From Hansfordia pulvinata (lineage: Eukaryota > Ascomycota > Sordariomycetes > Xylariales): DNA of 64,000 bases. The DNA lies in the NCBI GenBank assembly GCA_006538405.1, contig BJKQ01000008.1:2418001-2482000 (forward strand), given 5' to 3'. The notes below the pieces were generated by a model. That model had not been told where the DNA came from. It ran no database searches and saw only the letters and a program-made list of their open reading frames with translations. Below, piece by piece: positions 1 through 12,030 of this stretch. The position numbers were made by a program, and so were the translations under genes. How positions within the stretch are numbered: position 1 is the first letter of the stretch; the number at the start of each line of letters is the position of its first letter.

Positions 1-442
1 CGAAGCTCGGAGATGGACAGCGACCTCTGCAGGTCGGCCTCGGTGATGCCGCGACTGATGCCGAAGCCGAGCTGCGAGGGGGGTTCGCGCACCGAGTTCC
101 GCTTGACGATGGTCAGCGGGGCGGGGGCCAGCTCTGGGTAGGAGATCTCGGGGCGCAGTGAGCTGTAGAGGCAGGCGGCGGTGGTGGCCGAGGCAGAGGC
201 TGCGCGATGCTGCTGCTGCTTCTGATGACGATAGGGAAGGCTCCGCGAGGTGGTTCTCTTTTCCGCAGGAGGGATCCCGGTAGTAGCGCCTTTGAATCCC
301 GCGGACAGGGATGACCGCTCGTGGCTCTGGAGGGCAGCGTCGGGTTGGCGCCAAGGGTGCTGGCCGTCGATTCTTCCGGGATGGTGCTGGGGGCTGTGGC
401 GTGCAGCCAGTCAAGGCAGCCGTTGTCGATGTTTCTGCCAGG

Positions 443-477
<35 letters not shown>

Positions 478-1310
478 AGACGCTGTAAATGTTGCGGTCG
501 TCGTCGTCGAGGCTCTGCGAACTGCTCGTGGGCAGAGGTGGGAACTGGTCAAGAGCCTTTGCGGAATGCGGCAGTCGTCGCCACTGGGCGTCGCCGCCGT
601 TGCCGCTGTGGCTGAGGTTGTCGCACTCGTGCGCGTGCACGTGAAAGCGGTGGGTGGTGCCCTTGGTACTGCGTGGCAGGGGCGTGGGTGTATCAGGGGG
701 GCTGACATTGCCCTGGTGAGCAATGCTGAAGTGGTGTCGAGAGGGCGGAGACGCGGGCTCGGGTCGTCGATCGGGCCGGGAGCTGGTCGACTTGGCGTGG
801 CGGCCCAGCAGCCGGAAGCTTGCTACAAAAGGTGGAGGGTCGTTATGTTAGCCAAGCTATTATGTCCTACCGCCTCCTAGGGTGCCGCGGGCGCTACGAC
901 GCACCAACGTACGAGTACTCGTAGACGCCGGGGACTGGGATGGGGCGTGTTCATCACCGTTGTCGAGGCTTACCAGGCACGAGTAATTTCTTCTTCTCCT
1001 TCTTCTGCAGCGACGCTGTGGCTGCCAGTCTGGCTTCGGCTTCGGGATGCATGTTCTCGAGGTCGAACAGCTGCGCCTGCTTGAGGAAGGGATCGTCCAG
1101 GGGGCCGTTGTCGGTGCCGTACAGGGTGGCGTTGACCTGGCGGCGTCGCAGCTTCTGGCGGACGGCCCAGAGACGTCGGAGCAGGGCCGCGAGCAGGGCC
1201 GCGATGATCAGGCATCCGAGAGGGACGCTGGTTCCCAGGATCAGCGGCCAGTTTACCTGGCCGTCATCCATGATGGTGTGCTTCGTTTCCGTGTGTGTTG
1301 CTGTGCTCAT
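1..1310 (-). CDS. Single-pass membrane protein with poly-Asp cytoplasmic tail (partial, runs off left edge)
   Basis: Exon 1 is 1310-974 (an in-frame ATG at 1328 is also possible). It encodes a polar N terminus, one hydrophobic segment at about residues 21-44 (WPLILGTSVPLGCLIIAALL) and a basic stop-transfer stretch (RRLWAVRQKLRRR). The intron is 973-823: donor GTAAGC, branch GCTAAC near 852, acceptor TTTTGTAG. Exon 2 starts at 822 in frame and is Ser/Pro/His-rich, with an uninterrupted Asp run encoded by a GAC repeat at about 443-477. The exon 2 frame stops at 113, but an overlapping frame one base out is open from about 404 to position 1. That frame reads like coding sequence (ISYPELAPAPLTIVKRNSV...). 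A missing C near 320-345 or an unseen intron would join them. The family is not recognised. It is predicted to sit in a membrane with the long tail inside. Seen: TM segment, splice sites. Inferred: the join and topology. Confidence 0.6.
443..477 (-). repeat. (GAC)n microsatellite encoding poly-Asp
   Basis: A trinucleotide tract reads GTC on the plus strand and lies inside exon 2 of the left-edge membrane protein gene, where it encodes about eleven Asp in a row. The other frames give poly-Val and poly-Arg shadows, which are not genes. A similar but noncoding GTC tract lies near 54593. Confidence 0.9.
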
Positions 1311-3740
1311 GTGATGACAGATGTCCAAGTTGAGGGGCTCTTCCGTCAGTCATCGAGTCGGACGAGAGGGCGTCGATGGGGTCGAGTTGGGTCGGGTCGG
1401 ATCGGATCACAGCAGAAAGAAAAGAAACCAGACACGACGCGGTAGAGAGCTCGACGCGTGATGGCAGCGTCGAGCTGGTTCACGCGTTGGTGGAATCACC
1501 ACTCGCAGTGCCTCGCAACGCAGCAAAGCGCAGAGCAGAGCAGAAGCTGTGGCCATGGCAACGCCCTCGACGCGTAAACAAGTAGAGCCGATGGTTGGGC
1601 TACAGGTGCCAGCCAGCACTCCAGCATGAACGGGCCTGGAGGGGCCCTTACCGAGAAGAGGAGGCTCTGACTGTGGACTCTGACACGGGTTGGTCGCCTG
1701 CTCGAGCCCCGACTCTGTTGAGTTGGGACGCCAACTGTTCGTGCTCGAGGCCGTCTCCAACATTCAATTGTACGCGAGGAAGGATACCCTAACAGTGAAG
1801 GTAGGAGCCGGCACACTCAGAGGTAGGTACGTCACTACCCCATTTACGGTACATACCACCTAAGACACATTTGAGGATGCACCACATGTAGTCCATTCCA
1901 TTCCTTCTGAACACCTCTAGCTACAGTGAGTATATCTGACATAGATATCGCCCTGAGTACCTAATGTAAATACGGCAAATGCCGATCGCAGACAGTACCC
2001 GAGGGGCCCGATCGTGTACAGTACTTCTACGTCATTTTCTCCCGTCCACGTGTTAAACGGGTCCTATCTCACTTCCTCCCGCTACCGTACCCGGTTTAAG
2101 CCTGAACATAGGTAAGTAGGCAACGGCCAGTGGCTCGGTCGCGGGTTAGAAAGGGACAAAGGGGACCGCAAAGGGAGGGAGAAATAAAAAAAAAAAGTCG
2201 CCAACCCCGGTAACCAGCTTCGTGATCAGTTAAACCAGCTTAGGTATATAAGTTGTTAAGCTAAGGGATAACGCATAAAGGGTACAGTAACGTATCGGGA
2301 CGGGTGGGGTAAAGGGCAGAGAGCTGCTTAAAGGAAGTAAGGGGACTAGGATAAGAAGAAACGCGACAAGAGCAGGGACGTGGGCGATGGAGGAAAATAA
2401 GAAGAGGAAAACGTGGATGCGCTAGCGCCGCCCGGTTGCTGGGCCAACGGCGACCAGGACGGCCCAACGCCCATCTTTTGCCCAATCCAACCATGCGACC
2501 GGGGTGCAAATGGGCCGTCGTGCCCCCCCTTTGGCGTGAGCCGTGAATAAGTAAGGTGTACTCGTAGAGCATCGCGACCCAGCGGCCGGCAACACGAACC
2601 CGTCACCTGCACCCAAGTCAAGAACGGAGTAGATACCTATCCGGGATATGTTAGCGCTCGGGATGTGGCAGAGCTTGCAGGTAATGGTCCGGACTCTGTA
2701 GGCGACAATGAGGCCAAATTCCTTCACTGGGATTGGACCACGACAGACGGCCCGGACGGGCGTGGGCATCCCGGATGTCTTTCTTTTTTTTTGGCCATGC
2801 AGGAGGCCCAAATCTGTCTCGCGAAGACGTCCGGAAATGTCCGGCGTGATGATCTGTTGCCAAAGCTGGCGGATAGACCACCAGATCCAGAGTCGGATGA
2901 ACGAGTCCCAGCCTCAGTCATCTCTCGTTCACGGGCTGGATGGATGAAAAAGGAAGGATGACCGACACAGCGGTACCCACCCGGTGAGAGCCACGAGAGC
3001 TTCAACAACCTGCACGCGCTTGCAAAGGACCCTTGACATGGTGGCAGATCGCCCCTCTCCTCGCACGCTCGGGCGGGTGGTTAGGTGGACTGCCCATGTT
3101 AAATGCCGGCGCAGGCCCCTGTCGTCTACAGAGCATGTCCAGACTACCAGTGAGGTGCTGATCGTACATGGCAGAATGATGTCTCCAGGTACTTGGCAGA
3201 AAACGACAATGTCAAACGGCGTGGTCCAGACCCGATCCACGGTATTCCCAAATAAAGCTTTAGAAGGGTCAGCACTTCCCAAAAGGTAATGGTGTATGTA
3301 CATACCTCACCTCAAGCATGGACATTTTGAACCCCATCCTTGATCGCTGCGTGTACCTGGTAAGCTATCCTCGCAAGCTAGAACCTCGATCGTCGTGACC
3401 GGCGGCGCTGCTGTTGAGCTGCGCCTTTGGGATCCACAAGCCTCACAGTGAGATTGGGCATCTATTGAGGTAGAAGGAGAAATCATCCCTTCTTTCTCCC
3501 ACCAACCTCTCCACGCGTGTCCAGAGTCTGGACCGTAGAGGCAGAAGGGTCATGGTTGCCGCTTCTACGGAATACTCGTACTCGCACTACCCAATACAAG
3601 TACTGAAGTACCTTCTTACAACCCCCCCATGCATGCGCAGCGTACGTGCACTGCATACGTGCATCAGTAGTTCCACGTGCCGGGAATATGTAGGGACGTG
3701 CACGAACGAGGTGAGGACGGCCCCGTGCCATGACTGGGCT

Positions 3741-3776
3741 GGCCCATGATGGGGACGGCCCATGATGGGGACGGCC
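3741..3776. repeat. 16-bp direct tandem repeat, 2.25 copies
   Basis: The unit GGCCCATGATGGGGAC occurs twice in perfect register, followed by GGCC. It lies between genes and has no evident function. Confidence 0.85.
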
Positions 3777-4596
3777 AGACTGACTCACGCGTCCCAGTAC
3801 TGTCGTGCCTGCAAAATCCAGGACCCTCGAGGATCCATCCATCGACAGCTTAAGCTAGCGACCGTTCGAGTCCAATGCCCTAATCTACTTAATTTCGAAG
3901 TGTGTCTTTGCCAACTGGAGCCATGTGGCTGACGGGCGTGTCTGTGTTCTCCAAAATACATGTAGTCCATTAGGTACAAGCAAAGGCACGATGAGAAGAA
4001 CTCCTACCTCCTCCCGGACAGATAATGAACAGGTATTCGTGCCTAGGTACGTTTCCCTCACGATGGCTTCCATAGGCACATTGCCTTAACTACCTACCTA
4101 CCTATCGGACATCGACACTTTGCAATGACTGGCCTCGTCGCTCAAATCCATGGAAGCCCCATAAGGCTTATCCTCCTTCCAAAACGGTATAGCTCCTGCT
4201 CTCCATGGTAGCCGGTACGTACCGTAACTGTCGAATTTCGACAGGCAAGGGTTCCACGGCCTGACGACGATCACAGATGGATGGGTGGGTGCGCGGTTGT
4301 CCCATAATTCGGGCACTCCATGGATACTCGGAGAATTTTTTTTTCTTTTTCCGTTTTATCAGGCGACTAGTACGTGATTGCCACAACTTTCTTCTTCGAC
4401 ATGACGACCTGCCAGTACCAAGACGCACGCCGTGTGGGATCTGGGTCCTCAGATTGATGCACTCGTGAGGGGCCTTGACCTTTGCGAGAATGCAGGGCCG
4501 TCCGGGGTCTCTTTAGATTACATATGCACGCGTATCTTTCCACAGCTTCGGCGACGGACTGATCCAACGCCTGCGATCTTGGGGCTGCCTACGAGT

Positions 4597-4670
4597 ACAC
4601 TCGCAGGCGTATGTGCCGACTTCACTCGCAGGTGTACGAGTACCCACACTCGCAGGTGTATGTGCCAAGA
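4597..4670. repeat. About 25-bp imperfect tandem repeat, 3 copies
   Basis: Three diverged copies share the core ACTCGCAGGYGTA, followed by either TGTGCC or CGAGTACC. The middle copy contains the TACGAGTA word that is scattered through the intergenic DNA of this window. Confidence 0.7.
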
Positions 4671-6014
4671 ATGTGACAGGTCACTTAGAGGAAATGGATC
4701 TGGACCGACTCAGGGGCCAAGTGAGTGCATCTCGATTGCGGGTCGCGGGTACGAGCGCTGCGCATCCTCCCCCTGTGCATCTGTGTACTCCGCAGGCAGT
4801 CACCTCACAAAACGTTCGCGCGCAGTACGGACGGACCACCTGCGAGCTTATGGGTTCACGTACTCTGTACGGGCGCACGCGCAACCACTCGGAGCGGGAC
4901 AGATCCATCCGAGTCTGGGTCCAACGGCATGGCAGTACGGCGCCCTACGGCGCCCCCCCCCCCCCACTCCCGTCCCTCTCCTCTCCGCAATCGAATCAGC
5001 CACTCGAGCAAACGGGGCGATCACCTGCAGTGGTTGGTCGCACGAAACGCATGTTCGAACAAGCGACCCTGCCTATCAAGTCTTTAGGTCGGCACCTGAG
5101 TCCCATGCTGACGGGTATGTGGGCAGTTGTAGAAAGGCGTTGCAGAGCACAAGTGCCTAGGTAGGTAGGTAGGTAGTCGGGACCTCCAAGCCAGGTGGGG
5201 AAACTCGCACGCGTATGCAGTACTCCAGACCAGCACGAGTGGTTGCCTTCTCACTCACCTGTTCTTTGTGTGTCTTCCCGTCGACAATTCACGAGCACGG
5301 CGGCGGCCTCGTGCTGCAAGCTTCCCTTCCGGCCTACCACGGTGAGGAGGGCAAAGTAGGTACTTGGGTATGGTCGTCTATCCTAAGGGTGGACGGGACG
5401 CGACTCATATTTTTTCCCTACCTAGGAGTACGAGTAGTGGCGCTTCTGGCTATGGCTATGACGTCATTGACGCCGGCGAGCGAGGCAATCGCCTTACCTT
5501 ACGAGTAGTGTCCTCGTTCTGGACTCTCACGCAATGCCTGCGGCGTTGGTTCTCCTGCTGTCTCGCCGGTTACATCCCTTGCCAGTTGAGCAAGCGCGCT
5601 CCACTTGCGGGTGTGAGTGGCGTGGCGGCGAATAAGAGTCTTCTGCTTCCATGGCAGCCGTCCCGAAAGAGCTGCCAAGTCTCTGGTGGGTGGTGGGGAA
5701 CTAACTGACTACGAGTACTCGTACGAGTAGGTCCCGCAAGGTTGGCTCTCAACGGCTTTGCATAGGTACCTTGATACCTTACCCATGGACGGATCCCTCG
5801 TGGAACCGGGCGTTCGTGGGCCCGGGCTGACTACTCCGTACTGACAGCACTGTATGTGCACGGTACTCGTACTCTAACTCATGGGATGTAGCCACACTGG
5901 GTTAGCGCGAACTGATCCCAGGAGATGAGCATCTGCACCACCGCGTGGCTGTAGATCAATTATATCTATCTACATCTGCGAGGTAAACGAATGTTTTTGC
6001 ACTCGGATTTGGAT

Positions 6015-6055
6015 GGTCCATCCTTTGAACGGTCCATCCTTTGAATGGTCCATCC
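6015..6055. repeat. 16-bp tandem repeat, 2.5 copies
   Basis: The unit GGTCCATCCTTTGAAY is repeated twice and followed by a partial third copy GGTCCATCC. It is intergenic. Confidence 0.85.
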
Positions 6056-7895
6056 ATCCAGACCGTTGCACGTGATCTCGCCGTCTCGTAGTTGGGCCCA
6101 GCGTTGCATTCAGAGCATGGAGCAAAGCGGAGTCAAGCGGTGTGTATGCCTGTAGCAGGTGGTCCAGTCCATGAGCGGCGCGTCAACCTGTGTATACAGA
6201 TACAGCCCAGGCATCGCTCGTCCAACACAGCCATGCCCTGGTAGCACCCTCCGTGGATACTGCCCTCATTCCCGGGTCTCGACCTCCCTAGGCGGTGAGT
6301 CTTCAAATTGCGTTGATCTGGAAAGAGAAACCATTGCGAGGAGCGTTCACGCGTGTGTTCGGGCATACTCGTAGCAACTGGTGTCGCCGTGCGGCGTGAT
6401 CGCCCATCAACGGCTCACTCACTTCACTTGACCCCTGCACGGCATGTAACTTACAACAGACCGGCAGGGGGTTGGGCCTCAACCCTGCTGCCGGCCCGCC
6501 CGTGGGCGGAGGGGCAGCTTTTTAACCCGCGGGTCGGCCGACGGTCCTCAAGCGGTTGACGTTAACGCTCCTCAACCGCTCCCGAGCGAAGATGGGATAG
6601 CTCGACGCAGAACCCGCCGCCCAGTAGGATCATCGGAATCGCTGAGAATATTACAAGTCATTCGGTGGGAGGCACGTAAGGGGACGCCTCGATGCGTGAT
6701 TGGCCCCTCCCGTAGCATTAGAGGCCTCTGTCGAATGGTGCAGGTGCTGGGACGGACCTCAAGTGCTTGGATCCGTCAGTGACACTGGGCCGGAGACTGC
6801 CGGCCAGTGAAGGGTGGTCCAGTATAGAACCATGACCGCCCAGCGGGCAGGCCGACAAAGAACAGCTCCGTGTTTCGTCCGACCTTGCCATCTCTCTTTC
6901 CCTCTCTCTCTGTCTCTTCATCTCCGACTCTTCGTGTCCGTCTGGCTACGTATAGCTTGCTGTCACTACCCCGGGCTATATCAAAATATCCTCTTGCGTG
7001 CCAGAGCCTACTTGCACGTGTCAAGCCCCATTCAAACCATTGTTCACAATAGCCCAGCCAGCAGTTATTGTTCCCAACTCGTCCCAGCCCATTCTGCTTG
7101 CACTGCCCATCCTCTTCCACCCCGAAAACAGGTTTTAGAGCCTTGCCAAGTCTCAGTCTCGAAGCTCAGTAGGTGCGCCCGTAGAGCATTCACTATCTCT
7201 TTCAAGTTCTGACCCTCCACAGAAGACCCGAACAGTACCGACATTCAACGCTTGCCGGCACCAACCACATCGAATCACACACACCTACCGGCCGGAGCCA
7301 TCGCTCACAGTTGCCGTGGTTGCGGTGTAGACCAGGGCACGGCCACCGTTCATCGACCACCAGCTGTCTGTCCGTCGGGACGCTGCGGCAAACCTGCAGA
7401 GCGGCTCTTGAACCGGTTCCTGACCGCCTGGACGACTCTGCAGCAGACGGGCTTTTGCCACCACAGCGACCCAGCAATAAGGCACGGTAACTTGTTGTCT
7501 TGACCCCTATTGTCACAGGACTGCTTCTGTGGCTTTCCAGAGACCTGGCCTTCCTTAGCTAAGGCGGTGAACCAGACACTCTGCCGCCATTCACTATTCC
7601 GTCCGTCAAGATGAACCTCGGGCTGGTGGCGCCGTCGACCGACGCCCGTTCTCTTTCCAAGGCAGACCCAGGTCACCGACCACTTCCAACTCCCCCAGCG
7701 GACGAAATGCGTATTTCTAACGCCTTCCCCCCGACTCAACTCACCTTATCCAAGTTTCCCTCGAGCAAAAGCTCCTCTCCCGGGAACCCGCAACTTGGCA
7801 GGCACAAAATCGAGACATCCTTCGCAGTACAGTCTTTGCACCGAGCACAGCTCCTCCCCTCAGCTTCTGCCTTCACCCACGCCCAACTCGAGACG

Positions 7896-10215
7896 ATGTC
7901 CAACTATTCCAGTGACCTCACTCCGTCACTGAGCGGGTCGATAGACATGCGAAGCACCCCAGAGGCCTGGTACACGGGGGACGTGGAGAGTCCATATCTA
8001 GCACTGGACATGGTAAGCAAGCACTCATACTCTGACGAGTTTCTCCTTATTTCCTGCCAGTCCCATACCTACCTACCTACACGTACATGGCATACCTTCC
8101 GAGATCTTTCTCTCTCTCTCTCTTCCTCCCTCCCTCTCTCAACAACACAAGTAACAACACACATGGAAAACACCACTGACAATCCTCCCAGTCCCAGATG
8201 GCCATCGAAGGGTCGCCACCAGTCCCGGGCCCGTACCTGCTCTCCGGGCTCCCGGCCGCCACAACGACGGCCACCGACACCATGACACCGGACGCAGCTG
8301 CGACGACCATGGCGTCCATGTCGGACCAGCCGGTCCCCGGGGCGTGGGACTTCAACAACACACCACCACCCCCGTATCAGTACGGAGCCTTCGGGTCGAC
8401 GCCCAGCTTTGGGGGCCCGCTGCCCGAACAGCCCCGTCAGCGGCAGGGATCTCAGCAGGGCGTGGCATTCGACGCCGCGACGCGGCTGATGCAGCAGTAC
8501 ATCTCGCAGCAGGTCCCCTACACGACCGCGCCATCGGTCGCGCCTGCCCATCCGCGCCGCCAGACACAGGGGGAGCTCCTGCCGCCCGGACACCCCAGCT
8601 GGGAGTACTCCCAGCCGGACTACATGGAACCTTCGAGCGCCTCCTTCCATTCCAGCGGCGGATATCAAGGCTACCAGCAGCCCTCTCAGGCCCTCTTTCC
8701 CGCCCAGGGCTTTGGCCAGGTGGCCTTTGGTGGCAGCACCGGTGGCCTACAACACCAGCAGCTGGGGATGCAGCACACTCAGCAGTTCCCCCTACCCGCT
8801 ACCGGCTTCCCCCCTATCCCGTCCGCGCAGCCCGGCCATGTCTACGGCCGCCATCTCGCTCCGTCTACGACCACCGGCTCCTTCGGATCCCCGGTGGCGG
8901 CGACTGCACCGCAGGACTTCTCTGCCCCAACCCAGCACACTGGGACCCGTCCGGCCAATACCTGCAGACGGACCTCGTTGAGGCGGAGTCGCAGCCTCAG
9001 CCGTGGCAGTTGCAGAGTGGCGGCAACCGGGATCTCTACCCAGCAAAGCACGAGTGGTTTGACTGCGACCCGACGGCTTCTGTTCGGGAGAGATACCCGC
9101 CGCCGGACGACGGCGACTACGAGTACCTTCAGAGCGGCTCAGCTACGCCGTGGCACGACACGGACCCGCCAGCGCTGGAGCAACAGTACCAACAGCAGAT
9201 GGATTCGCCACTCCAGCTATCTGCCTATCAGCAGCAGGGGAAGCATCACGAATTCCCCGCTAGATCGGCGCTCAATGGGTCTCCCGCCGCTCCTGCTGCT
9301 GCTGGGCAGGCTGATGGCGTTGCGGCTTCGTCTGCTGTTGGCACTGCAGCCCAGCGCCCGCACCGTCGCGAGCTGCCGGCCCGGCCGAAGCGCGGGTCGC
9401 CCGCAGGCGCCTCGGGGCAGCACGGAGGCCGAGGCGGCGGCGGCGGCGGCAGCAGCCAGCGCCGAAAGGCCAAGTCTGAGCACAGACAGAGACGTGGACA
9501 GGCCGCGTCTGAGAGGCTGGGCGGTGGCGGCAGTGGCAGCGGCATATCGGGCAGCAACCCAACGACCGTGCAACCTTCGCCCGGGGGCCAGCAGCCGAAT
9601 CCTCTGCCGCAGGCGCAGTTGCTGCCTCGAGCTGCCACGACGACGCTGGGCTCACAAGCCAGCAGCGAGTCCGCTGCGCCTGCGCCTTCGACATCGTCGG
9701 CGCCGCGCCGGAACGCTCGACCCCGGGACGAAGTCCGCGAGGAGCAAAACAACTTGCTGTACAGACTCAGGGGGGAGGGATACTCGTACGCGGAGATCAT
9801 CAAAATTGGCGACTTCACCGAACCAGTTTCCACTCTGCGGGGACGCGACCGGGCCTTGCGGAAGCCCAAAGATCACCGACCACGCATACAAATTTTTAAA
9901 GAGAACGATGTGAGTTGTTATCTCCTTGGAAACAGGCGAAGAGTGGGAGGTTGAGGATAGCAGAAGAGAAACAGAGAAACCCTTTGCTAACAAATGTTGG
10001 GGGGAAAGGATAAACTCCTGGTGCAAGCCATCTCTGAGCTCCAGAGCAAGCGCGGGCACATCCCGTGGAAAAAGGTAGTCGAGACAATGGAGAGTCGCGG
10101 CAGCTCGATACCATTCAGCTACGGGAAGGCCAGCGAGAGGTGGGACGAACTCAACGGGAATGGGGGTCAGAAGGGTAAGAAGGGCAAGAAGGGCAAGAAG
10201 AGCAAGGGCCCCTGA
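7896..10215 (+). CDS. Fungal Myb/SANT-like domain protein, putative nuclear DNA-binding protein (frameshifted)
   Basis: Exons are 7896-8012, 8198-9909 and 10009-10215. Introns have donors GTAAGC and GTGAGT; the second has a CTAAC branch point at 9987-9991. The long middle region is Gln/Pro/Gly/Ser-rich and low complexity, like an activation or scaffold region. The C terminus (REEQNNLLYRLRGEGYSYAE, then TLRGRDRALRKPKDHR, then HIPWKKVVETMESRGSSIPF and RWDEL) matches the Myb-like domain common in Pezizomycotina proteins, with Trp residues spaced as in SANT helices. It ends in a GKK-repeat basic tail. Exon 2 changes frame by one missing base at about 8905-8945, best placed in the C run near 8918 (GCCCCAAC). 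Correcting it gives about 678 aa. The reading frame is also open upstream to an ATG at 7611, so the start is not certain. Target genes are unknown. Confidence 0.75.
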
Positions 10216-10712
10216 GCGTGGCCAAGGAGGAGGTGGAGCGAACACTCCCGAGTTGCCCTGTTCGACTTCCGCTATTCCCAGGTTCCACTCGTCAGGCGTC
10301 GGGGTTCGTGGACACGCATGCCCGCTAGAATACTAACGGGAGCCCCATGCCTCGATTTGAGAGACATGGAAGCATCCCTATACCTCTCTTTGCTCCGACG
10401 GGGATCGGAGGGTAAGAAGCGGAGGCCTTGCCATCTTGCCGCGATGTCACAAAGTTGACGAAAAGAAACGTCTCTCCAGCTTATGTTATGAATCAGGTTT
10501 CGGATGGCATAGGTGTTTGCGGTCAGGGATAGAGGCACAAAGGTCACCCATGTATTTCCTTATAGAACTCCGCTCGTTATGAATGAATTCATTTTCCACT
10601 CTACTGCGCCCATGCCGTGAAGCCAATTTTGCCCAAGACGCCATCCCGCGCCTCAAGACATGCATCGTGCCACTCAGAGACCGATCCAAGCCACCGAAGG
10701 CCCAGTCTGCCC
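10216..10712. other. Convergent 3' intergenic spacer
   Basis: This short spacer lies between two genes that converge on it, so it should hold both 3' untranslated regions and polyadenylation sites. No ORF or repeat stands out. Confidence 0.6.
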
Positions 10713-12030
10713 TCACAGGCTCACCTGCGCCTGGGCTCTTGCGGGTTTCAGGCCAATGTTCCGCAGCACCGCCAGGAGCTTGCCCGGGTCGCCGCGGAGG
10801 GCGTCCCACTCGGCCTCGCTCTTGACGAGCGCGGTGCCGGCCAGCACGGTGCCGTTGAGCGCGACCGTGGCACCACCGCCGGCCTGCGCCGCCTCGCCCG
10901 ACCGGTCGTCCGCGACGACGACGGCGCCGCCCTCGGCGACGCGGGGCAGCAGCGCCATGGAGGAGCCGGTCATGGCGAGGTTGTAGCTGATCGCCGCCTC
11001 CTCGCCCCCCTCGGCGGCGGGCACGTCCTCCCCCTCCTGCCCTGGCGGCCTGGCGGCCCGGACGGCGCGCGCGTACAGGTCCAGGTAGACGCGGTGCCGG
11101 GCCTCGGCGCTCATGTCCGGGGTGAGCCTGGCGGACCAGACCGCGAAGGGCAGGGCGGCGGCGTGCTCGTCGAGCCTGTCGGCCAGCACGTCCCACGTGG
11201 AGGTGGGGGAGTCGCCGCCGCCGCCGCCGCCCTCCTCCCCGCCCAGCCCGTCGCGCATGCGCTCCACGGGCAGGAGCTGCAGGTGGCGGTGCGGCTGGCT
11301 GGCGCCGGAGTGCGGGCCCGAGTTGAAGAAGACGAAGAGGTCCGTCGCCCGGCCCCGGCCCCGGTCCCCGTCGTTGTTGCCGCTGTTGCCTTCGTTGCCG
11401 ACGGGGGAGGGGTTGAAGTGACGGTAGGCTTGGATGCAGGCGTAGGCGGCGGCGAGGTCGTCGGCCTCGAGCACGTGGGTCTGGGGCTTGAAGGTCCGGG
11501 TCGCCAGGATGAAGTGCTCGGGCACGACGGCGAACTTGTTGAGGACGAGCCGGTGGGCCGGGCCGAGCCGGTCGAGGACGAGCAGCGCCGGGGTCGGGTC
11601 CTCGAAGGGGTTGAAGGGCTTCTTCGCTGCCGCGCCGGTTGGGGGGTTGTTCTCACCACCCTCCCCCGTCTCTCCCTCCTTGGACTTCGGCGGAGGCGCT
11701 GCCTTGGGCTTGGAGGCCAGCGCCGGCGAGAAGCGAAGTTGGAACTACGCGGGCGGCGGCGACATCACTCGCGCGGCTGTGTCAGTTCGTTGCGGACGCG
11801 GCTGGGCGAGGGGGCGGGGTTTCTACGTATTTTTCCCCTCTACTGGCTGGCTGGTATGGTAGGGAACGGGAAACGGGGGGGGGGGGGGGTCGGTCTCGTA
11901 CTGGGATGCCGGCGGGGCACAGGACCGCGACTTGGGTGGCGTAATATGTCAGGTCGCCGCTGGCCTTGGCTCGCGCGAAGGCCGACTTGACGAGCGCCGG
12001 CAGGTTCGCGGGGGCCTGGATGTGCGCCAT
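10713..12030 (-). CDS. APA2: ATP adenylyltransferase / diadenosine 5',5'''-tetraphosphate phosphorylase
   Basis: The enzyme phosphorolyses Ap4A to ADP and ATP. Exons are 12030-11902 and 11744-10713; the 157-nt intron has donor GTACGA and acceptor CGTAG. The product is 386 aa. The signature NSGPHSGASQPHRHLQLLP at about residues 184-202 holds the HxHxQ motif of the HIT-like fold (His195, His197, Gln199). Upstream, LNKFAVVPEHFILATRTFKPQTH (about 111-133) and, downstream, ISYNLAMTGSSMALLPR and a C-terminal LNGTVLAGTALVKSEAEW match the yeast Apa1/Apa2 layout. Odd features: a Pro/Lys-rich insert at about residues 53-85, an Asn/Gly/Asp/Arg linker at about 157-176 and a poly-Gly stretch before the C-terminal half. 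The intron carries a long C tract (G on plus, 11877-11890). Family assignment is strong; the exact donor is an inference from frame and homology. Confidence 0.9.

Larger units (their letters stand above)
1311..7895. other. Gene-poor block with palindromic words and short tandem repeats
   Basis: No ORF here has family resemblance or a convincing exon structure. The block holds palindromic TACGAGTA/TACTCGTA words (clear copies at 910-923 inside intron 1 of the left gene, and 5710-5729 here), GGTA/CCTA tracts (4084-4105, 5155-5176), C-rich homopolymers near 4950-4965, and tandem repeats at 3741-3776, 4597-4670 and 6015-6055. The right part, from about 6870 to 7895, is CT-rich and is probably promoter and 5' leader of the Myb-like gene. 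Confidence 0.6.

Noticed and set aside
250..880. Poly-Val and poly-Arg frames opposite the left-edge gene
   Set aside because: Shadows of the GAC repeat that encodes poly-Asp on the minus strand.
8089..8285. Continuation of the first Myb-gene frame through 8013-8197
   Set aside because: Clear GTAAGC donor and CCCAG acceptor bracket a CT-rich intron; the retained frame is low-complexity Ser/Leu.
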